Origin: Alteriqipengyuania halimionae
GTDB lineage: Bacteria > Pseudomonadota > Alphaproteobacteria > Sphingomonadales > Sphingomonadaceae
Reading direction: 5' to 3'
NCBI RefSeq assembly: GCF_009827575.1
Contig: NZ_WTYR01000001.1
Coordinates: forward strand, 1-64,000
DNA length: 64,000 nucleotides
Both the position numbers and the translations under genes were made by a program. The notes under the pieces are model-generated. The model was not told where the DNA came from and searched no databases. It saw nothing but the letters and a program-made list of their open reading frames with translations. Of this stretch, positions 18,877 through 28,233 are shown in pieces. Numbering within the stretch: the first letter of the stretch is position 1; each line of letters opens with the position of its first letter.

Positions 18877-18982
18877 CGGCGCAGCCCATGCCGAGGAAAC
18901 TGGGGGGAAAACGCGCCCCTCCCTCGACCGGGCCTTGACGCAAGCGTATTTCAGAATGGCCAATTTGTAGGGAGAAAACACA

Positions 18983-19234
18983 ATGGCCGCAAAGAACAAT
19001 GCGCTCGCCAAGCCGGTTAACCTTTCGCCGCAGCTCGAAGAAGTTGTCGGCAAGGGTCCGATGCCGCGTAGCCAGGTGACCTCGAAGGTCTGGGAATACA
19101 TCAAGAAGCACGATCTGCAGGCGTCGGACGACAAGCGTATGATCGAGCCCGATGCCAAGCTCGGCGGCGTCATCGGCACCGAGAAGATCTCGATGTTCAA
19201 GATGACCGCTGCGGTGTCCAAGCACCTCAGCTAA
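18983..19234 (+). CDS. SWIB/MDM2-domain protein
   Basis: 83 residues. Almost the whole protein is a SWIB domain: VNLSPQLEEVVGKGPMPRSQ, then SKVWEYIKKHDLQ and ISMFKMTAAVSKHL. Bacterial SWIB proteins of Chlamydia and alphaproteobacteria may act on nucleoid or topoisomerase function. ATG 18983 follows GGGAGAAAA. A strong terminator follows. Confidence 0.94.
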   Translation: MAAKNNALAKPVNLSPQLEEVVGKGPMPRSQVTSKVWEYIKKHDLQASDDKRMIEPDAKLGGVIGTEKISMFKMTAAVSKHLS

Positions 19235-19252
19235 GCATTTACGCTTACCTTT

Positions 19253-19687
19253 TCAGGGCGAGTGCGGCAGATGCTGTGCTCGCCCTTTTTCTTTGCCGCT
19301 CAACGGCCAATTCACAGCGCCCGATACCCATAAGGAAAGCCAGACGAGGATCGGTTGGAGGACCATCCGTGGGATATGATAAGCCAAACCTAAACCACCG
19401 TCATCACGCGCCATATCTGCGGCGAAATGATTGATATTGGCTGGGAATACGCAAACTGCGTAGAGAGCAAGGCCCCATCCGCCGACCAGGCGAAGCGTAC
19501 GCGACCACGGCTGCAACAGTGCGATTGCGCCAAGCAATTCGGCAATCCCGGTGGCAGCGATAACGAGTTCGGGTGCGGGCACCCACCCGGGCGTGATCGA
19601 GAGGAACGGCGCGGGTTTGGCGAGGTGCAGGTAGCCGGCGATCGCGTAGAGGATCGCAAGAACCCAACGCAGGGTCGTGCGGATCAT
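19253..19687 (-). CDS. DoxX-like membrane protein
   Basis: 144 residues, four transmembrane helices. The first has VLAILYAIAGYLHLAKPAPF, typical of DoxX/DoxD-like proteins; ATGIAELLGAIALL and GLALYAVCVFPANINHF follow. ATG 19687 overlaps the stop of the upstream cupin gene (ATGA), showing translational coupling. DoxX members associate with quinone or oxidative stress functions; the exact role here is unknown. Confidence 0.88.
   Translation of the reverse strand: MIRTTLRWVLAILYAIAGYLHLAKPAPFLSITPGWVPAPELVIAATGIAELLGAIALLQPWSRTLRLVGGWGLALYAVCVFPANINHFAADMARDDGGLGLAYHIPRMVLQPILVWLSLWVSGAVNWPLSGKEKGRAQHLPHSP
19255..19290 (+). terminator. Rho-independent terminator after SWIB
   Basis: AGGGCGAG (19255-19262) / CTCGCCCT (19279-19286) with a 16-base loop, followed by TTTTT. 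It lies inside the 3' end of the convergent DoxX gene. Confidence 0.9.
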
Positions 19688-20130
19688 GTCCGCTCTCCCG
19701 GCGACCACCCCGCAGGGGCCAGTTCGAACCCTGCGAAATCGAAACCCGGCGCGACCACGCACGAGACTAGTACATAGCCACGTACGCCATCGACAACGGG
19801 ACGCGCGGCCTGCCATTCACCCGGTGCAACCACATGCTGAACCTTCTCGCCACCAGCCAGATCTGGGCCCAAGCGGGCCGACTCGATTGGACCCGAATCG
19901 GACGGGGCGGTCGCCAAGTCGAGCGAATCGCCCGTGTGCCAGAGCCAGAGTTCGGCCGCATCGACCCGGTGCCAATGTGATCTCTGCCCTGCTTCGAGCA
20001 GAAAATGGATCGCGGTCGAAGAGGCGCGATCACCCCCCGATGCGGGCGCGCGCCACGTTTCGGCGTACCAACCACCTTCGGGATGCGGCTCTAGGCTGAG
20101 CCGGTCGATCAGGTCGCGCGCCGTGCCCAT
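19684..20130 (-). CDS. Cupin (DUF985) family protein
   Basis: 148 residues. LSLEPHPEGGWYAETWR, STAIHFLLEAGQRSHWHRVD and AAELWLWHTGDSLDL are diagnostic for the DUF985 cupin_5 family. The His/Glu residues of SHWHRVDAAE line the cupin metal or ligand pocket. Substrate unknown. Coupled to the DoxX gene through ATGA, and 9 bases downstream of the ion-channel gene. Confidence 0.92.
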   Translation of the reverse strand: MGTARDLIDRLSLEPHPEGGWYAETWRAPASGGDRASSTAIHFLLEAGQRSHWHRVDAAELWLWHTGDSLDLATAPSDSGPIESARLGPDLAGGEKVQHVVAPGEWQAARPVVDGVRGYVLVSCVVAPGFDFAGFELAPAGWSPGERT

Positions 20131-20139
20131 GCGAAGGCG

Positions 20140-20652
20140 TTAGCCGCGCCCTTCGAGCTGTGAAAGAACGCGCACGAAGAAGGCGGTCGACCACCCCAGG
20201 AGCAGGACGCCAATAATTCCTTCTGAGGCAGCGATCATTCGCCAGCTTGGATCGATATAATTGTCGGTGAAACCGAGGGTCGCATAGGCGATCGAAGAGA
20301 AATAGATCGCGGTATCGAGATCGGGGACGGCATCGATTGCTGAGTAGAGGAAGGCGAAGGCCCAGATTTCCGCGAAATGCAAAGCGAAGATCGCCAGCAC
20401 CACACCGACAACCACCAGTCCGCCGCGCCACGACAATGGTTGGTATCCTTCGAACCTATAGCGGCGCTCTGTGGTGTTCTCGCCATCCTGGACTTCCACC
20501 TCGCGTTCGCGGGTGAGCATATTGCCGAGCGAGAACAGCCCGGCGCCATGGATCACCACCGCGACGACAACCATCACGGCGCTGAGCGCCAGTTGCGACG
20601 TCATCGACGGCGTCAGGCTGAAAAGTTCGCCCCCTTCGACCCCGACATCCAT
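20140..20652 (-). CDS. Two-pore-helix ion channel protein with degenerate filter
   Basis: 170 residues. Helices at about 20-43, 77-103 and 141-162, with a re-entrant pore segment between the last two. The filter position reads ATLGFTD (124-130) instead of the TVGYGD of potassium channels, so selectivity may be altered. Overall layout agrees with the Ion_trans_2 family. Cytoplasmic loop RERxxEVQDGENTTERRY is acidic. Member of the 21306-19253 gene string. Confidence 0.75.
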   Translation of the reverse strand: MDVGVEGGELFSLTPSMTSQLALSAVMVVVAVVIHGAGLFSLGNMLTREREVEVQDGENTTERRYRFEGYQPLSWRGGLVVVGVVLAIFALHFAEIWAFAFLYSAIDAVPDLDTAIYFSSIAYATLGFTDNYIDPSWRMIAASEGIIGVLLLGWSTAFFVRVLSQLEGRG

Positions 20653-20682
20653 GTCAGTCTTGCGTCCTGAAACGGCGGAGCA

Positions 20683-20871
20683 TCAGTCGTCTTCGACGTG
20701 TTCGGGTAGACCGTCGAGATCGGTCGACGCGTAATCCTCGAGTTCGTCTTCGGACATACTCTCGTACATCTGCTTGGACGCGCCTTGGAGGTCGCCGACC
20801 TTCGTTTCGCCGCGCTTGGCGGAAAGGGCGGCACCGGCCGCGCGTTGCTGCGCTTTCGATTTCGCGGGCAT
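20683..20871 (-). CDS. DUF3008 family protein
   Basis: 62 residues. The MPAKSKAQQRAAGAALSAKR N-terminus is the family signature; the C-terminus is acidic (MSEDELEDYASTD). Small, abundant-type protein of unknown function, frequently next to stress genes. Start overlaps the stop of the upstream DUF2945 gene as TGATG. Confidence 0.93.
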   Translation of the reverse strand: MPAKSKAQQRAAGAALSAKRGETKVGDLQGASKQMYESMSEDELEDYASTDLDGLPEHVEDD

Positions 20872-21098
20872 CAGTTTTGCGCCGACAGTTCCGAGCCGCG
20901 CTTGAGCACCTCGTCGCCGTCATCCTGCTTGATGAGATAGGCGGGATTGTCGGAATCACCGTCCTTGGTGACTTCGGTCCCCTGGAGCGTACGCGTCGCT
21001 TCACGCTCGAAACGCTCCTTGATCTGGCCTTTGCCCTTGCCGTCGCCCCATTCCCATTCGACGTATTGATCGGTCTGAAAGCTGTTGGGATTGTTCAT
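20871..21098 (-). CDS. DUF2945 (hypervirulence-associated/TUDOR-like) protein
   Basis: 75 residues. The DQYVEWEWGDGKGKGQI start and NPAYLIKQDDGDEVLKRGSE fit the small DUF2945/HVA1 family, a beta-barrel resembling TUDOR domains. Function in bacteria unknown. ATG 21098, four bases after the upstream membrane-protein gene, so part of one operon. Confidence 0.88.
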   Translation of the reverse strand: MNNPNSFQTDQYVEWEWGDGKGKGQIKERFEREATRTLQGTEVTKDGDSDNPAYLIKQDDGDEVLKRGSELSAQN

Positions 21099-21102
21099 CG
21101 GC

Positions 21103-21306
21103 TTATTCCGTAGGGTCGACCTGGCCCGAAACATCGCCGACCGCTTCGTCGTCGACGCTCGTGGCCGCGCCGGTCATCCAAACGATCGACAGCAGAACGA
21201 TCGCGACCAGTGTACCGATCAGAAGCACCCAGCGTACAACGCCACTGCTCTGGCCGCCGCGCACTTCGTCGGTCTCGATGTGAATTTCTTTATCTTCGTC
21301 GCGCAT
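21103..21306 (-). CDS. Small single-helix membrane protein
   Basis: 67 residues. Acidic N-terminus (MRDEDKEIHIETDEVRGG), one transmembrane helix at about 24-46 (VVRWVLLIGTLVAIVLLSIV) and an acidic tail. No known family. First gene of the string DUF2945-DUF3008-channel-cupin-DoxX, with a GGAAC-type promoter 37 bases upstream. Confidence 0.7.
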   Translation of the reverse strand: MRDEDKEIHIETDEVRGGQSSGVVRWVLLIGTLVAIVLLSIVWMTGAATSVDDEAVGDVSGQVDPTE

Positions 21307-21342
21307 GGCTCATCATCCCGCCTGTTGTGGTTATGCGATCGA

Positions 21343-21368
21343 AATGCGCGAATGGCCTTCGCGGTTCC
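21343..21368 (-). promoter_or_regulatory. EcfG-like promoter of the DUF2945/DUF3008 operon
   Basis: On the minus strand GGAAC (21368-21364), 17 bases, CATT (21346-21343), with the first start codon at 21306. One mismatch to the EcfG -10 consensus CGTT. Confidence 0.45.
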
Positions 21369-21373
21369 GCGTC

Positions 21374-22198
21374 TCAGGCGCGCAGCAGCTCGTTTATGCC
21401 GGTCTTCTCGCGGGTTTGCGCATCGACCGTCTTGACGATGACCGCGCAAGCAAGGCCAGGCGCGCCGTCCTTACCCGGCAGGAAACCGGGGACCACCACC
21501 GAATAGGGCGGGATGTGGCCACGGATCACTTCGCCCGTTTCGCGATAGACGATCTTGGTCGACTGGGTGATGAAAACCCCCATCGCCACAACGCATCCTT
21601 CGCCCACGATCACGCCCTCTACGATTTCCGAGCGCGCCCCGATAAAGCAATTGTTGCCGATGATCGTCGGATTGGCCTGCATCGGTTCGAGCACGCCGCC
21701 GATCCCGGCTCCGGCCGAGATATGGCAATTCTCGCCAATCTGCGCGCAGCTACCGATCGAGGCCCAGGTATCGACCATGGTGCCCTTGGCAACATAGGCG
21801 CCTATATTGACGAAGCTCGGCATCAGCACGCAATCGGGCGCGATGTAGCTGCCCTCGCGCGCAATCGCGCCGGGCACCACGCGAAAGCCTGCCTCGCGGA
21901 AACGCGCATCATCCCACCCGGCGAACTTGCTCGGCACCTTGTCGAACGCGGGATGGCCGGCGCTGCCGCCTTCCATGACCTGATTGTCGTTGAGCCGGAA
22001 CGAGAGAAGCACCGCCTTCTTGAGCCATTGATTGACGGTCCAGCCACCATTGCCATCGGGCTCCGCAACGCGACCTTCGCCGCTATCAAGCATGGCGAGC
22101 GCTTTTTCGACGGCACCGCGCACGTCGTCGCTTTGCTGCGAGAGCTGCGCCCGGTTGTCCCAGGCAGCTTCGATGGTTCGGGCGAGGGTATCGGTCAT
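21374..22198 (-). CDS. dapD: 2,3,4,5-tetrahydropyridine-2,6-dicarboxylate N-succinyltransferase
   Basis: 274 residues, normal length. Succinyl-CoA-dependent step of the lysine/diaminopimelate pathway. The left-handed beta-helix of hexapeptide repeats runs from about 110 to 220 ([20 protein letters not shown], then [20 protein letters not shown]). The C-terminus closes with VVPGFLPGK. The downstream dapE is not adjacent. ATG 22198. Confidence 0.97.
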   Translation of the reverse strand: MTDTLARTIEAAWDNRAQLSQQSDDVRGAVEKALAMLDSGEGRVAEPDGNGGWTVNQWLKKAVLLSFRLNDNQVMEGGSAGHPAFDKVPSKFAGWDDARFREAGFRVVPGAIAREGSYIAPDCVLMPSFVNIGAYVAKGTMVDTWASIGSCAQIGENCHISAGAGIGGVLEPMQANPTIIGNNCFIGARSEIVEGVIVGEGCVVAMGVFITQSTKIVYRETGEVIRGHIPPYSVVVPGFLPGKDGAPGLACAVIVKTVDAQTREKTGINELLRA

Positions 22199-22363
22199 GC
22201 TTTGGCCTCGTCATGTAGGTGGCGATCTGGACTGGGCGCGGCGCTAACCGCTGCCCGGAGATGGGGCAAGCGCCGCGGCATGGTAAATTGCTTTGCAAGC
22301 GTTAAACCTTTGGCCAGTAACGCCGCTATAAGACCGTAAGTCCACTGTATCGGGAGCTCGGGA

Positions 22364-24697
22364 ATGACGGTCGCCACTTATCGGAACGTCGGGTGGAAAT
22401 TGCGGGCAGGGGCGAGCGTGGCGGCGATCGCGCTGCTCGCCGCCTGCGGCGGTGGCGGCACGCCGCGGACCACGCCGCCGCCCCTATCGGGGCCAGCCCC
22501 CAGCCCTACGCCGCCGCCCGCGCCTACCCCGACGCCTACGCCGCCGTCAGTCTTCGAGACGCAGGAGTATGCTCGATCTGACGGCCCGGAGCAGCACGAA
22601 GCGATCTATGCCTGGCAGCGCGGTGCCACCGGCGATGGCGTGGCGATCGCAATCCTTGACACCGGCATCGATGTCGACAGTCCCGAATTCGCAGGCCGCA
22701 TCCTGCCCACCTCGCGCGACGTTGCTGGCTCGCGCTCAATCCAGCAGGAAGACGACCACGGCACCAATGTCGCGCTGGTCGCGGCTGCGGCGCGTAATAA
22801 TATCGGCGTCGTCGGGATCGCTTATGAAGCGGACTTGCTCGTCCTGCGCGGCGATGCGCCGGGCACGTGCGCTGATCTCTCCGATGATGGTAGCACCAAT
22901 TGTCGCCTGCGTGATACTGATATCGCGACCGGAATCAATTACGCCGTCGACCAAGGCGCCAGGATCATCAATCTCTCACTGGGTGGTGGCAATGCCAGCC
23001 TAGCCCTGCGCGATGCGGTGAGCCGCGCCGTCGCTGCGGGTGTAGTCGTAGTGGTTTCTTCCGGCAATGATGGGTCGGGATCGCCCGATACGTTTGCGCA
23101 GGATCTCGCGAATGCCGGCACTGGCGGTGTCGTGATCGTCGGCTCGGTCGATGCAGGGGACAACATTTCCTCGTTTTCGAATCGCGCAGGAAGCTTCGCG
23201 TCGCAGTTCATCAGCGCGCGAGGCGAACAGATATGCTGTGTCTATGAAGACGGCGCGATCAAGACCGAAACCGATCAGACCGGCACCTACGCATTCCTCT
23301 TTTCCGGTACGAGCTTTGCCGCCCCGCAGGTGGCTGGTGCAATCGCGCTGTTGCTCCAAGCCTTCCCGAACCTCACCGCTCAAGAAGTGGTCGAACTTCT
23401 GCTCGAAAGCGCGAGCGATGCTGGCGCGACCGGCGATGACGACATCTATGGCAAGGGCATACTCGATATCGCCGCCGCTTTCGCCCCGGCAGGCACGACT
23501 TCGATCGCGTCCACCGGGTCGGTGATGGCGCTTTCCGACAGCAGCGTCGTCGGATCGCCAGCCATGGGCGACGCGCTGGCCAGCGCCAGCATGCCGGTGA
23601 CCGTGCTCGACAAATATCGCCGTGCCTATGTTACCGATATCGGCGCCCGCACCGTGGGCGCACAGGTCGCGCCGCGGCTCACCGGTGCGTTGACCGACGC
23701 ATCGCGCAGTGTAGCGATCGGCGCGGGCGAGGCAGCCTTGTCGTTCACGATCGACGATCGGGTGCCAGAGATGCCCTGGAGCGGACAATTGCGCCTTACG
23801 GGCGAGGACGCCGAGCGCGCGCGCGTTCTTGCTGCACGGGTGGTATCGAAGGTCGCCGCCGACATGAAGATGGGCTTCGCGTTCCGTCAAGGCAGCCAGG
23901 GGCTGGTGGCGCAGGTGCAGGGCCAATCGCGCCCAGCCTTCCTCGTCGCGCCCGCTCCCGATGACGACACAGGCTTCGCGCTCGGCGACACCCTATCCAT
24001 AGCCATGCGCCGCCAAGCGGGGCAGTCCGGCCTGACGTTCAGCGCCGAAAGCGGAAACGTGCGGGCTGGCGCACACGGTCGTTTTGCCTATGATTTCGCT
24101 CGCACGCGCGAGGAGGGGCGCGCCATGCGCTTCGGCGCGGCGCTCGATCGCCGTTACGGGCCGCTCGCGGCAACCTTGGGAGCAAGCTGGCTACGCGAGG
24201 AGAACACTCTGCTTGGCGCGCGCTTCCATGATGCGCTGGGTGTGGGCGGGGCGGACAGCCTGTTTCTCGACACCGACCTGCGTTTCGATGCGGGTGCGGG
24301 ATGGCGGCTCGGCGGCAGCTATCGGCGCGGCTGGACGTTCGCGCAGGGTGTGGCGCTCGCCAGCGATGGCTGGGCTTTCGATATCGAGCGTCGCGGGGTG
24401 CTTGCGGAAGATGACGGAATCGCTCTGCGTCTGTCCCAGCCCTTGCGTGTCGCATCGGGCGGCATCGATCTGACGCTCCCGGTCCACTGGGATTATGGCA
24501 CGCGCAGCGCCACCTTCGCCACGCGCAGGCTTTCGCTCGCGCCGACGGGCCGTGAGGTTATCGGTGAGATCGCCTGGCGCGGAAGGCTTTGGGGCGGAAT
24601 GGCCTCGGCCAGCCTGTTCTACCGCACCGATCCCGGGCATTACGCCACATTGCCCGACGATCCGGGTGCGGCAGTGCGCTGGTCGACAGAGTTCTAG
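22364..24697 (+). CDS. Subtilisin-like S8 peptidase with lipobox and C-terminal beta-barrel-like region
   Basis: 777 residues. Signal peptide with lipobox LLAAC (Cys28), then a Pro/Thr-rich spacer (about 33-62). Catalytic domain with the triad Asp99 (AILDTGID), His132 (DDHGTNVA) and Ser317 (SGTSFAAPQVAG). From about 430 to the end the protein is rich in alternating hydrophobic strands and ends in Phe (AVRWSTEF), as in autotransporter barrels. A catalytic passenger plus barrel suggests surface display, while the lipobox suggests lipid anchoring. ATG 22364; ribosome site GGGAG. Confidence 0.9.
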   Translation: MTVATYRNVGWKLRAGASVAAIALLAACGGGGTPRTTPPPLSGPAPSPTPPPAPTPTPTPPSVFETQEYARSDGPEQHEAIYAWQRGATGDGVAIAILDTGIDVDSPEFAGRILPTSRDVAGSRSIQQEDDHGTNVALVAAAARNNIGVVGIAYEADLLVLRGDAPGTCADLSDDGSTNCRLRDTDIATGINYAVDQGARIINLSLGGGNASLALRDAVSRAVAAGVVVVVSSGNDGSGSPDTFAQDLANAGTGGVVIVGSVDAGDNISSFSNRAGSFASQFISARGEQICCVYEDGAIKTETDQTGTYAFLFSGTSFAAPQVAGAIALLLQAFPNLTAQEVVELLLESASDAGATGDDDIYGKGILDIAAAFAPAGTTSIASTGSVMALSDSSVVGSPAMGDALASASMPVTVLDKYRRAYVTDIGARTVGAQVAPRLTGALTDASRSVAIGAGEAALSFTIDDRVPEMPWSGQLRLTGEDAERARVLAARVVSKVAADMKMGFAFRQGSQGLVAQVQGQSRPAFLVAPAPDDDTGFALGDTLSIAMRRQAGQSGLTFSAESGNVRAGAHGRFAYDFARTREEGRAMRFGAALDRRYGPLAATLGASWLREENTLLGARFHDALGVGGADSLFLDTDLRFDAGAGWRLGGSYRRGWTFAQGVALASDGWAFDIERRGVLAEDDGIALRLSQPLRVASGGIDLTLPVHWDYGTRSATFATRRLSLAPTGREVIGEIAWRGRLWGGMASASLFYRTDPGHYATLPDDPGAAVRWSTEF

Positions 24698-24732
24698 GCA
24701 GAGGCGAAACCGCGCGCAGGCGGGTCTCCGGC

Positions 24733-25815
24733 TTAGCCTTGTGCCTTCTCGGCGAATCCCCATGCCAGTTCGGCGAGGGGACCCACGCGTTCGCTCATCG
24801 CCTTGGCATGGGCGGATGAGGCGGTGCCGTCGATCACGCGTTTCTTGATGCCTTGCATGATTCCGGCGAGGCGGAAGAAATTGTAGGCGAAGTACCAGTT
24901 CATGTCGGGCACGCTGTCGCGTCCGGTCGCCTCGCAATAGCGTTCCACGATCGCGTCCAGCTCGGGGATACCAAGGGCGGCGCGATCGAGATCTAGCACG
25001 CCCGAGCGCCCGCCATTGTCGGTCACCCAGGCAAGGCAGAAATAGGTGAAATCGGCCAGCGGATCGCCCAGCGTCGACAGCTCCCAGTCGAGCACGGCGA
25101 GGACCTCGGGCTTGCCTTTGGCCCAGATCATGTTGTCGATCCGATAGTCGCCATGCACCACCGAGGTGCGCGTCTGTTCGGGCACCGAGCGTGCGAGATA
25201 CTCGATCAGGTTTTCCATCGGCGCGAGCGTTTCGGTCTCGCTCATCCGGTACTGCTTGGTCCAGCGGCCGATCTGCCGCTCGAAATAATTGCCCGGCTTG
25301 CCGTAATCTTCGAGACCCGCTTCGCCGAGATCGACCGCGTGCAGACGTGCCAACACATCGGTCATCTGGAAATAATGCGCGCGGCGTTCCTCCGGCGAAT
25401 GATCGGGCATCGCTCCGTTCCAGATCGAATGCCCCTCGACCATGCCCATGACGTAGAACATCGATCCGATGACGTCGTCATCCTCGCACAGCCCGTATTG
25501 CGGGGCGACGGGGAAGCCGACCTTTTCGAGGCCCGACTGGACGCGGAATTCACGGTCCACCGCATGCGCACTCGGCAGCAATTTGCCGAACGGCTTGCGC
25601 CGCAGCACGTAATCGCCCGAGGGCGAGGAAAGCTTGTAGGTCGGGTTGGACTGGCCACCCTTGAACTTGGCTTGGCTCAGCGGTCCTTCGAAACCCGGGA
25701 CGTTTGCACGCATCCATTCGGCGAGGCGATCGAGATCGAGGACGTCCTGACCTTCCGGTTCGACCGTTCCGGTGAAGGCGTTCTGCGCATCGATGGGGGG
25801 CGTGATCTGAGTCAT
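24733..25815 (-). CDS. Phosphotransferase (APH/ACAD10-11-like) family protein
   Basis: 360 residues. Aminoglycoside-phosphotransferase kinase fold: FKGGQSNPTYKLSS (ATP lid), catalytic loop HGDYRIDN (221-228) and metal-binding Asp243 in VLDWELSTLGDP. This subgroup corresponds to the kinase domain of ACAD10/11, which phosphorylates 4-hydroxyacyl-CoAs during their degradation, so a role with the adjacent acyl-CoA dehydrogenase fits. ATG overlaps the stop of the alcohol dehydrogenase gene (ATGA). Confidence 0.92.
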   Translation of the reverse strand: MTQITPPIDAQNAFTGTVEPEGQDVLDLDRLAEWMRANVPGFEGPLSQAKFKGGQSNPTYKLSSPSGDYVLRRKPFGKLLPSAHAVDREFRVQSGLEKVGFPVAPQYGLCEDDDVIGSMFYVMGMVEGHSIWNGAMPDHSPEERRAHYFQMTDVLARLHAVDLGEAGLEDYGKPGNYFERQIGRWTKQYRMSETETLAPMENLIEYLARSVPEQTRTSVVHGDYRIDNMIWAKGKPEVLAVLDWELSTLGDPLADFTYFCLAWVTDNGGRSGVLDLDRAALGIPELDAIVERYCEATGRDSVPDMNWYFAYNFFRLAGIMQGIKKRVIDGTASSAHAKAMSERVGPLAELAWGFAEKAQG

Positions 25816-26900
25816 TGATCGAATACCACCACGCTGCGTGCGCTCGTGCCCTGGCGCATCAGGTCGAAGCCTTCGTTGATCTTCTCCAGCGGAATCCGCT
25901 CGGCGATGATCGTGTCGAGATCGAGCAGACCGCGCAGGTAGAAATCGACGAGCCGCGGCAGATCGACCGGGAAGCGATTCATGCCCATGATCGCGCCTTG
26001 CAGTTTCTTGCCACCGAGCAGGTCCATCGCCCCGAGGCCTACCTTGCAGTCGAGCGGCAGCATCCCGAGGATCGTTGCAGTGCCGCCGCGGCGCAGCAGC
26101 TTGACTGCCATATCGGCGCTCGCTTGACGTCCGACGGCTTCGATCGCGTGGTCGACGCCGCCTTTGGTCAGTTCGATGATTTCCTTGGCCGTGCCGTCTG
26201 CAGTCGGATCGTAGGCATCGGTCGCGCCGAGGACCTTGGCCAGTTCGCGCTTCTCCTCGAGCGGGTCGAGCGCAATCACCCGGCCCGCGCCGGCGATCTT
26301 CGCCGCGTTGATCGCCGCGAGACCAACGCCGCCGCAGCCGACGACCGCAACGGTTTCGCCCGGGACCAGATCGCAGGCGTTGAAAACCGCACCGGCACCC
26401 GTGGTCACCGCGCAGCCGAGCACCGACGCGCGATCCAAAGGCATGTCCTTGTCAACCGCGACGCAGGCATGTTCGTGGATGAGCATCTGTTCGGCAAAGG
26501 CCGACAGGTTCAGCAGTTGGTTGACGGTTTCGCCATCGCCGCGGGTAAGACGCGGAGCATCGCCTTTCGCCCGACGCGTATCACCGCCGAGGCACAACGC
26601 CATGCGCCCGGTGACGCAGAACTCGCAATGGCCGCAAAAGGCGGAGAGACAGGTGACGACGTGATCGCCAGGCTTCACCGTGCGTACTTCGCTGCCGACC
26701 GCCTTGACCACGCCGGCGGCTTCGTGACCCGGTACCAGCGGCAGCGGGTGCGGATAGGCCCCGTCGATGAAATGCAGGTCCGAATGGCACAACCCGCAGG
26801 CATGGGTGCGGATCAGCACCTCATGCGCTTTCGGCTTGGCGATATGCACATCGCCGATTTCGAGCGGGGTGCCGGGCTGTTCGAGAATGGCGGCTTTCAT
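25812..26900 (-). CDS. Zinc-dependent alcohol dehydrogenase
   Basis: 362 residues, medium-chain family. Catalytic zinc ligands Cys38 (GLCHSD) and His59-Glu60 (GHEAAG); structural zinc cysteines 89, 92, 95 and 103. Rossmann motif VVGCGGVGLAAI. Resembles the class III/NDMA-type group, but without a glutathione-specific signature I can verify. Lies between the acyl-CoA dehydrogenase and the phosphotransferase, so it probably oxidises an alcohol intermediate of the same catabolic route. Confidence 0.93.
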   Translation of the reverse strand: MKAAILEQPGTPLEIGDVHIAKPKAHEVLIRTHACGLCHSDLHFIDGAYPHPLPLVPGHEAAGVVKAVGSEVRTVKPGDHVVTCLSAFCGHCEFCVTGRMALCLGGDTRRAKGDAPRLTRGDGETVNQLLNLSAFAEQMLIHEHACVAVDKDMPLDRASVLGCAVTTGAGAVFNACDLVPGETVAVVGCGGVGLAAINAAKIAGAGRVIALDPLEEKRELAKVLGATDAYDPTADGTAKEIIELTKGGVDHAIEAVGRQASADMAVKLLRRGGTATILGMLPLDCKVGLGAMDLLGGKKLQGAIMGMNRFPVDLPRLVDFYLRGLLDLDTIIAERIPLEKINEGFDLMRQGTSARSVVVFDQ

Positions 26901-26943
26901 GTCTTCTCCAATTCTCCCCTCCCGCTTGCGAGAGGGATCGGGG

Positions 26944-28233
26944 TTACCGCGTCACGCCCAGGTCACCCGAGCTGAAGCCATCTTCCTCGGTGTCCGGCGT
27001 GTGCTTGGCGAATTCCATGCGGGCGATCGAACGGGCGTGGACTTCGTCCGGACCGTCGGCGAGGCGCAGCGTGCGCTGTCCGGCATAGGAGCGGGCGAGA
27101 CCGTAATCTTCCGACACACCGCCGCCGCCATGGGCCTGGATCGCATCGTCGATGATCTTCAGCGCCATGTTCGGCGCTTGCACCTTGATCATCGCGATTT
27201 CCTGCTTGGCCGCCTTGTTGCCGACCTTGTCCATCATGTCGGCCGCTTTCAGGCAGAGGAGGCGGGTCATCTCGATATCGATGCGCGCGCGGGCGACGCG
27301 TTCTTCCCACACCGAATGCTTGTAGATCGACTTGCCGAACGCTTCGCGGCTTTGCAGGCGGCGGCACATCTTCTCGAGTGCTTCCTCGGCCGCGCCGATC
27401 GTGCGCATGCAGTGGTGGATACGGCCCGGCCCCAGGCGACCCTGCGCGATCTCGAAGCCGCGACCTTCGCCCAGCAGCATGTTCGATGCCGGGATGCGGA
27501 CATCCTTCAGCTCGATTTCCATATGGCCGTGCGGCGCATCGTCATAGCCGAACACCGGCAGGTGCCGCAGGATCGTGACGCCTTCGGCATCCATCGGCAT
27601 CAGCACCATCGATTGCTGCTGGTGACGCTGCGCACCGAAATCGGTTTTGCCCATCACGATCGCGACCTTGCAGCGCGGATCGCCTGCGCCCGACGACCAC
27701 CATTTGCGGCCGTTGATCACATATTCGTCGCCATCCTTCTCGATGCGGCATTCGATATTGGTTGCGTCCGAACTGGCGACTTGGGGCTCGGTCATCAGGA
27801 AGGCGGAACGGATTTCGCCGTTCATCAGCGGCTCGAGCCATTGGTCCTTCTGCTCGCGCGTGCCGTAGCGGTGGAGCACTTCCATATTCCCGGTATCGGG
27901 TGCCGAGCAGTTGAACACCTCGCTGGCAAAACCGATGCGCCCCATCTCCTCGGCGCACATGGCATATTCGAGATTCGTGAGGCCGGGACCTTCGAATTCG
28001 AAGGTCTCGTCGACATGGTGGTGGCTGTCATTGCGCGGGGGCATGAACAGGTTCCAGATGCCTGCTTCCTTGGCTTCTGCCTTCAGGTCCTGCACCACCT
28101 GGATCACCTTCCAGCGATCGCCCTCGGCGTCCTGCTCGTCATAGGTGGGGACGGCGGGGCGGACCTTCTTCGCGATGAAGTCCCGCACGCGATCGCGCCA
28201 GTAGAGCTGCCGTTCGGTGGGCTGGAAATCCAT
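26944..28233 (-). CDS. Acyl-CoA dehydrogenase (ACAD10/11-like)
   Basis: 429 residues. FAD-dependent alpha,beta-dehydrogenation of acyl-CoAs. [15 protein letters not shown] and [17 protein letters not shown] mark the flavin/substrate domain; the C-terminal helical domain holds [20 protein letters not shown] and the terminal ARMEFAKH. The length and the NRKWW-type segment fit the ACAD10/11 group, which agrees with the phosphotransferase in the same operon. An 18-bp palindrome lies about 70 bases upstream. Confidence 0.95.
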   Translation of the reverse strand: MDFQPTERQLYWRDRVRDFIAKKVRPAVPTYDEQDAEGDRWKVIQVVQDLKAEAKEAGIWNLFMPPRNDSHHHVDETFEFEGPGLTNLEYAMCAEEMGRIGFASEVFNCSAPDTGNMEVLHRYGTREQKDQWLEPLMNGEIRSAFLMTEPQVASSDATNIECRIEKDGDEYVINGRKWWSSGAGDPRCKVAIVMGKTDFGAQRHQQQSMVLMPMDAEGVTILRHLPVFGYDDAPHGHMEIELKDVRIPASNMLLGEGRGFEIAQGRLGPGRIHHCMRTIGAAEEALEKMCRRLQSREAFGKSIYKHSVWEERVARARIDIEMTRLLCLKAADMMDKVGNKAAKQEIAMIKVQAPNMALKIIDDAIQAHGGGGVSEDYGLARSYAGQRTLRLADGPDEVHARSIARMEFAKHTPDTEEDGFSSGDLGVTR

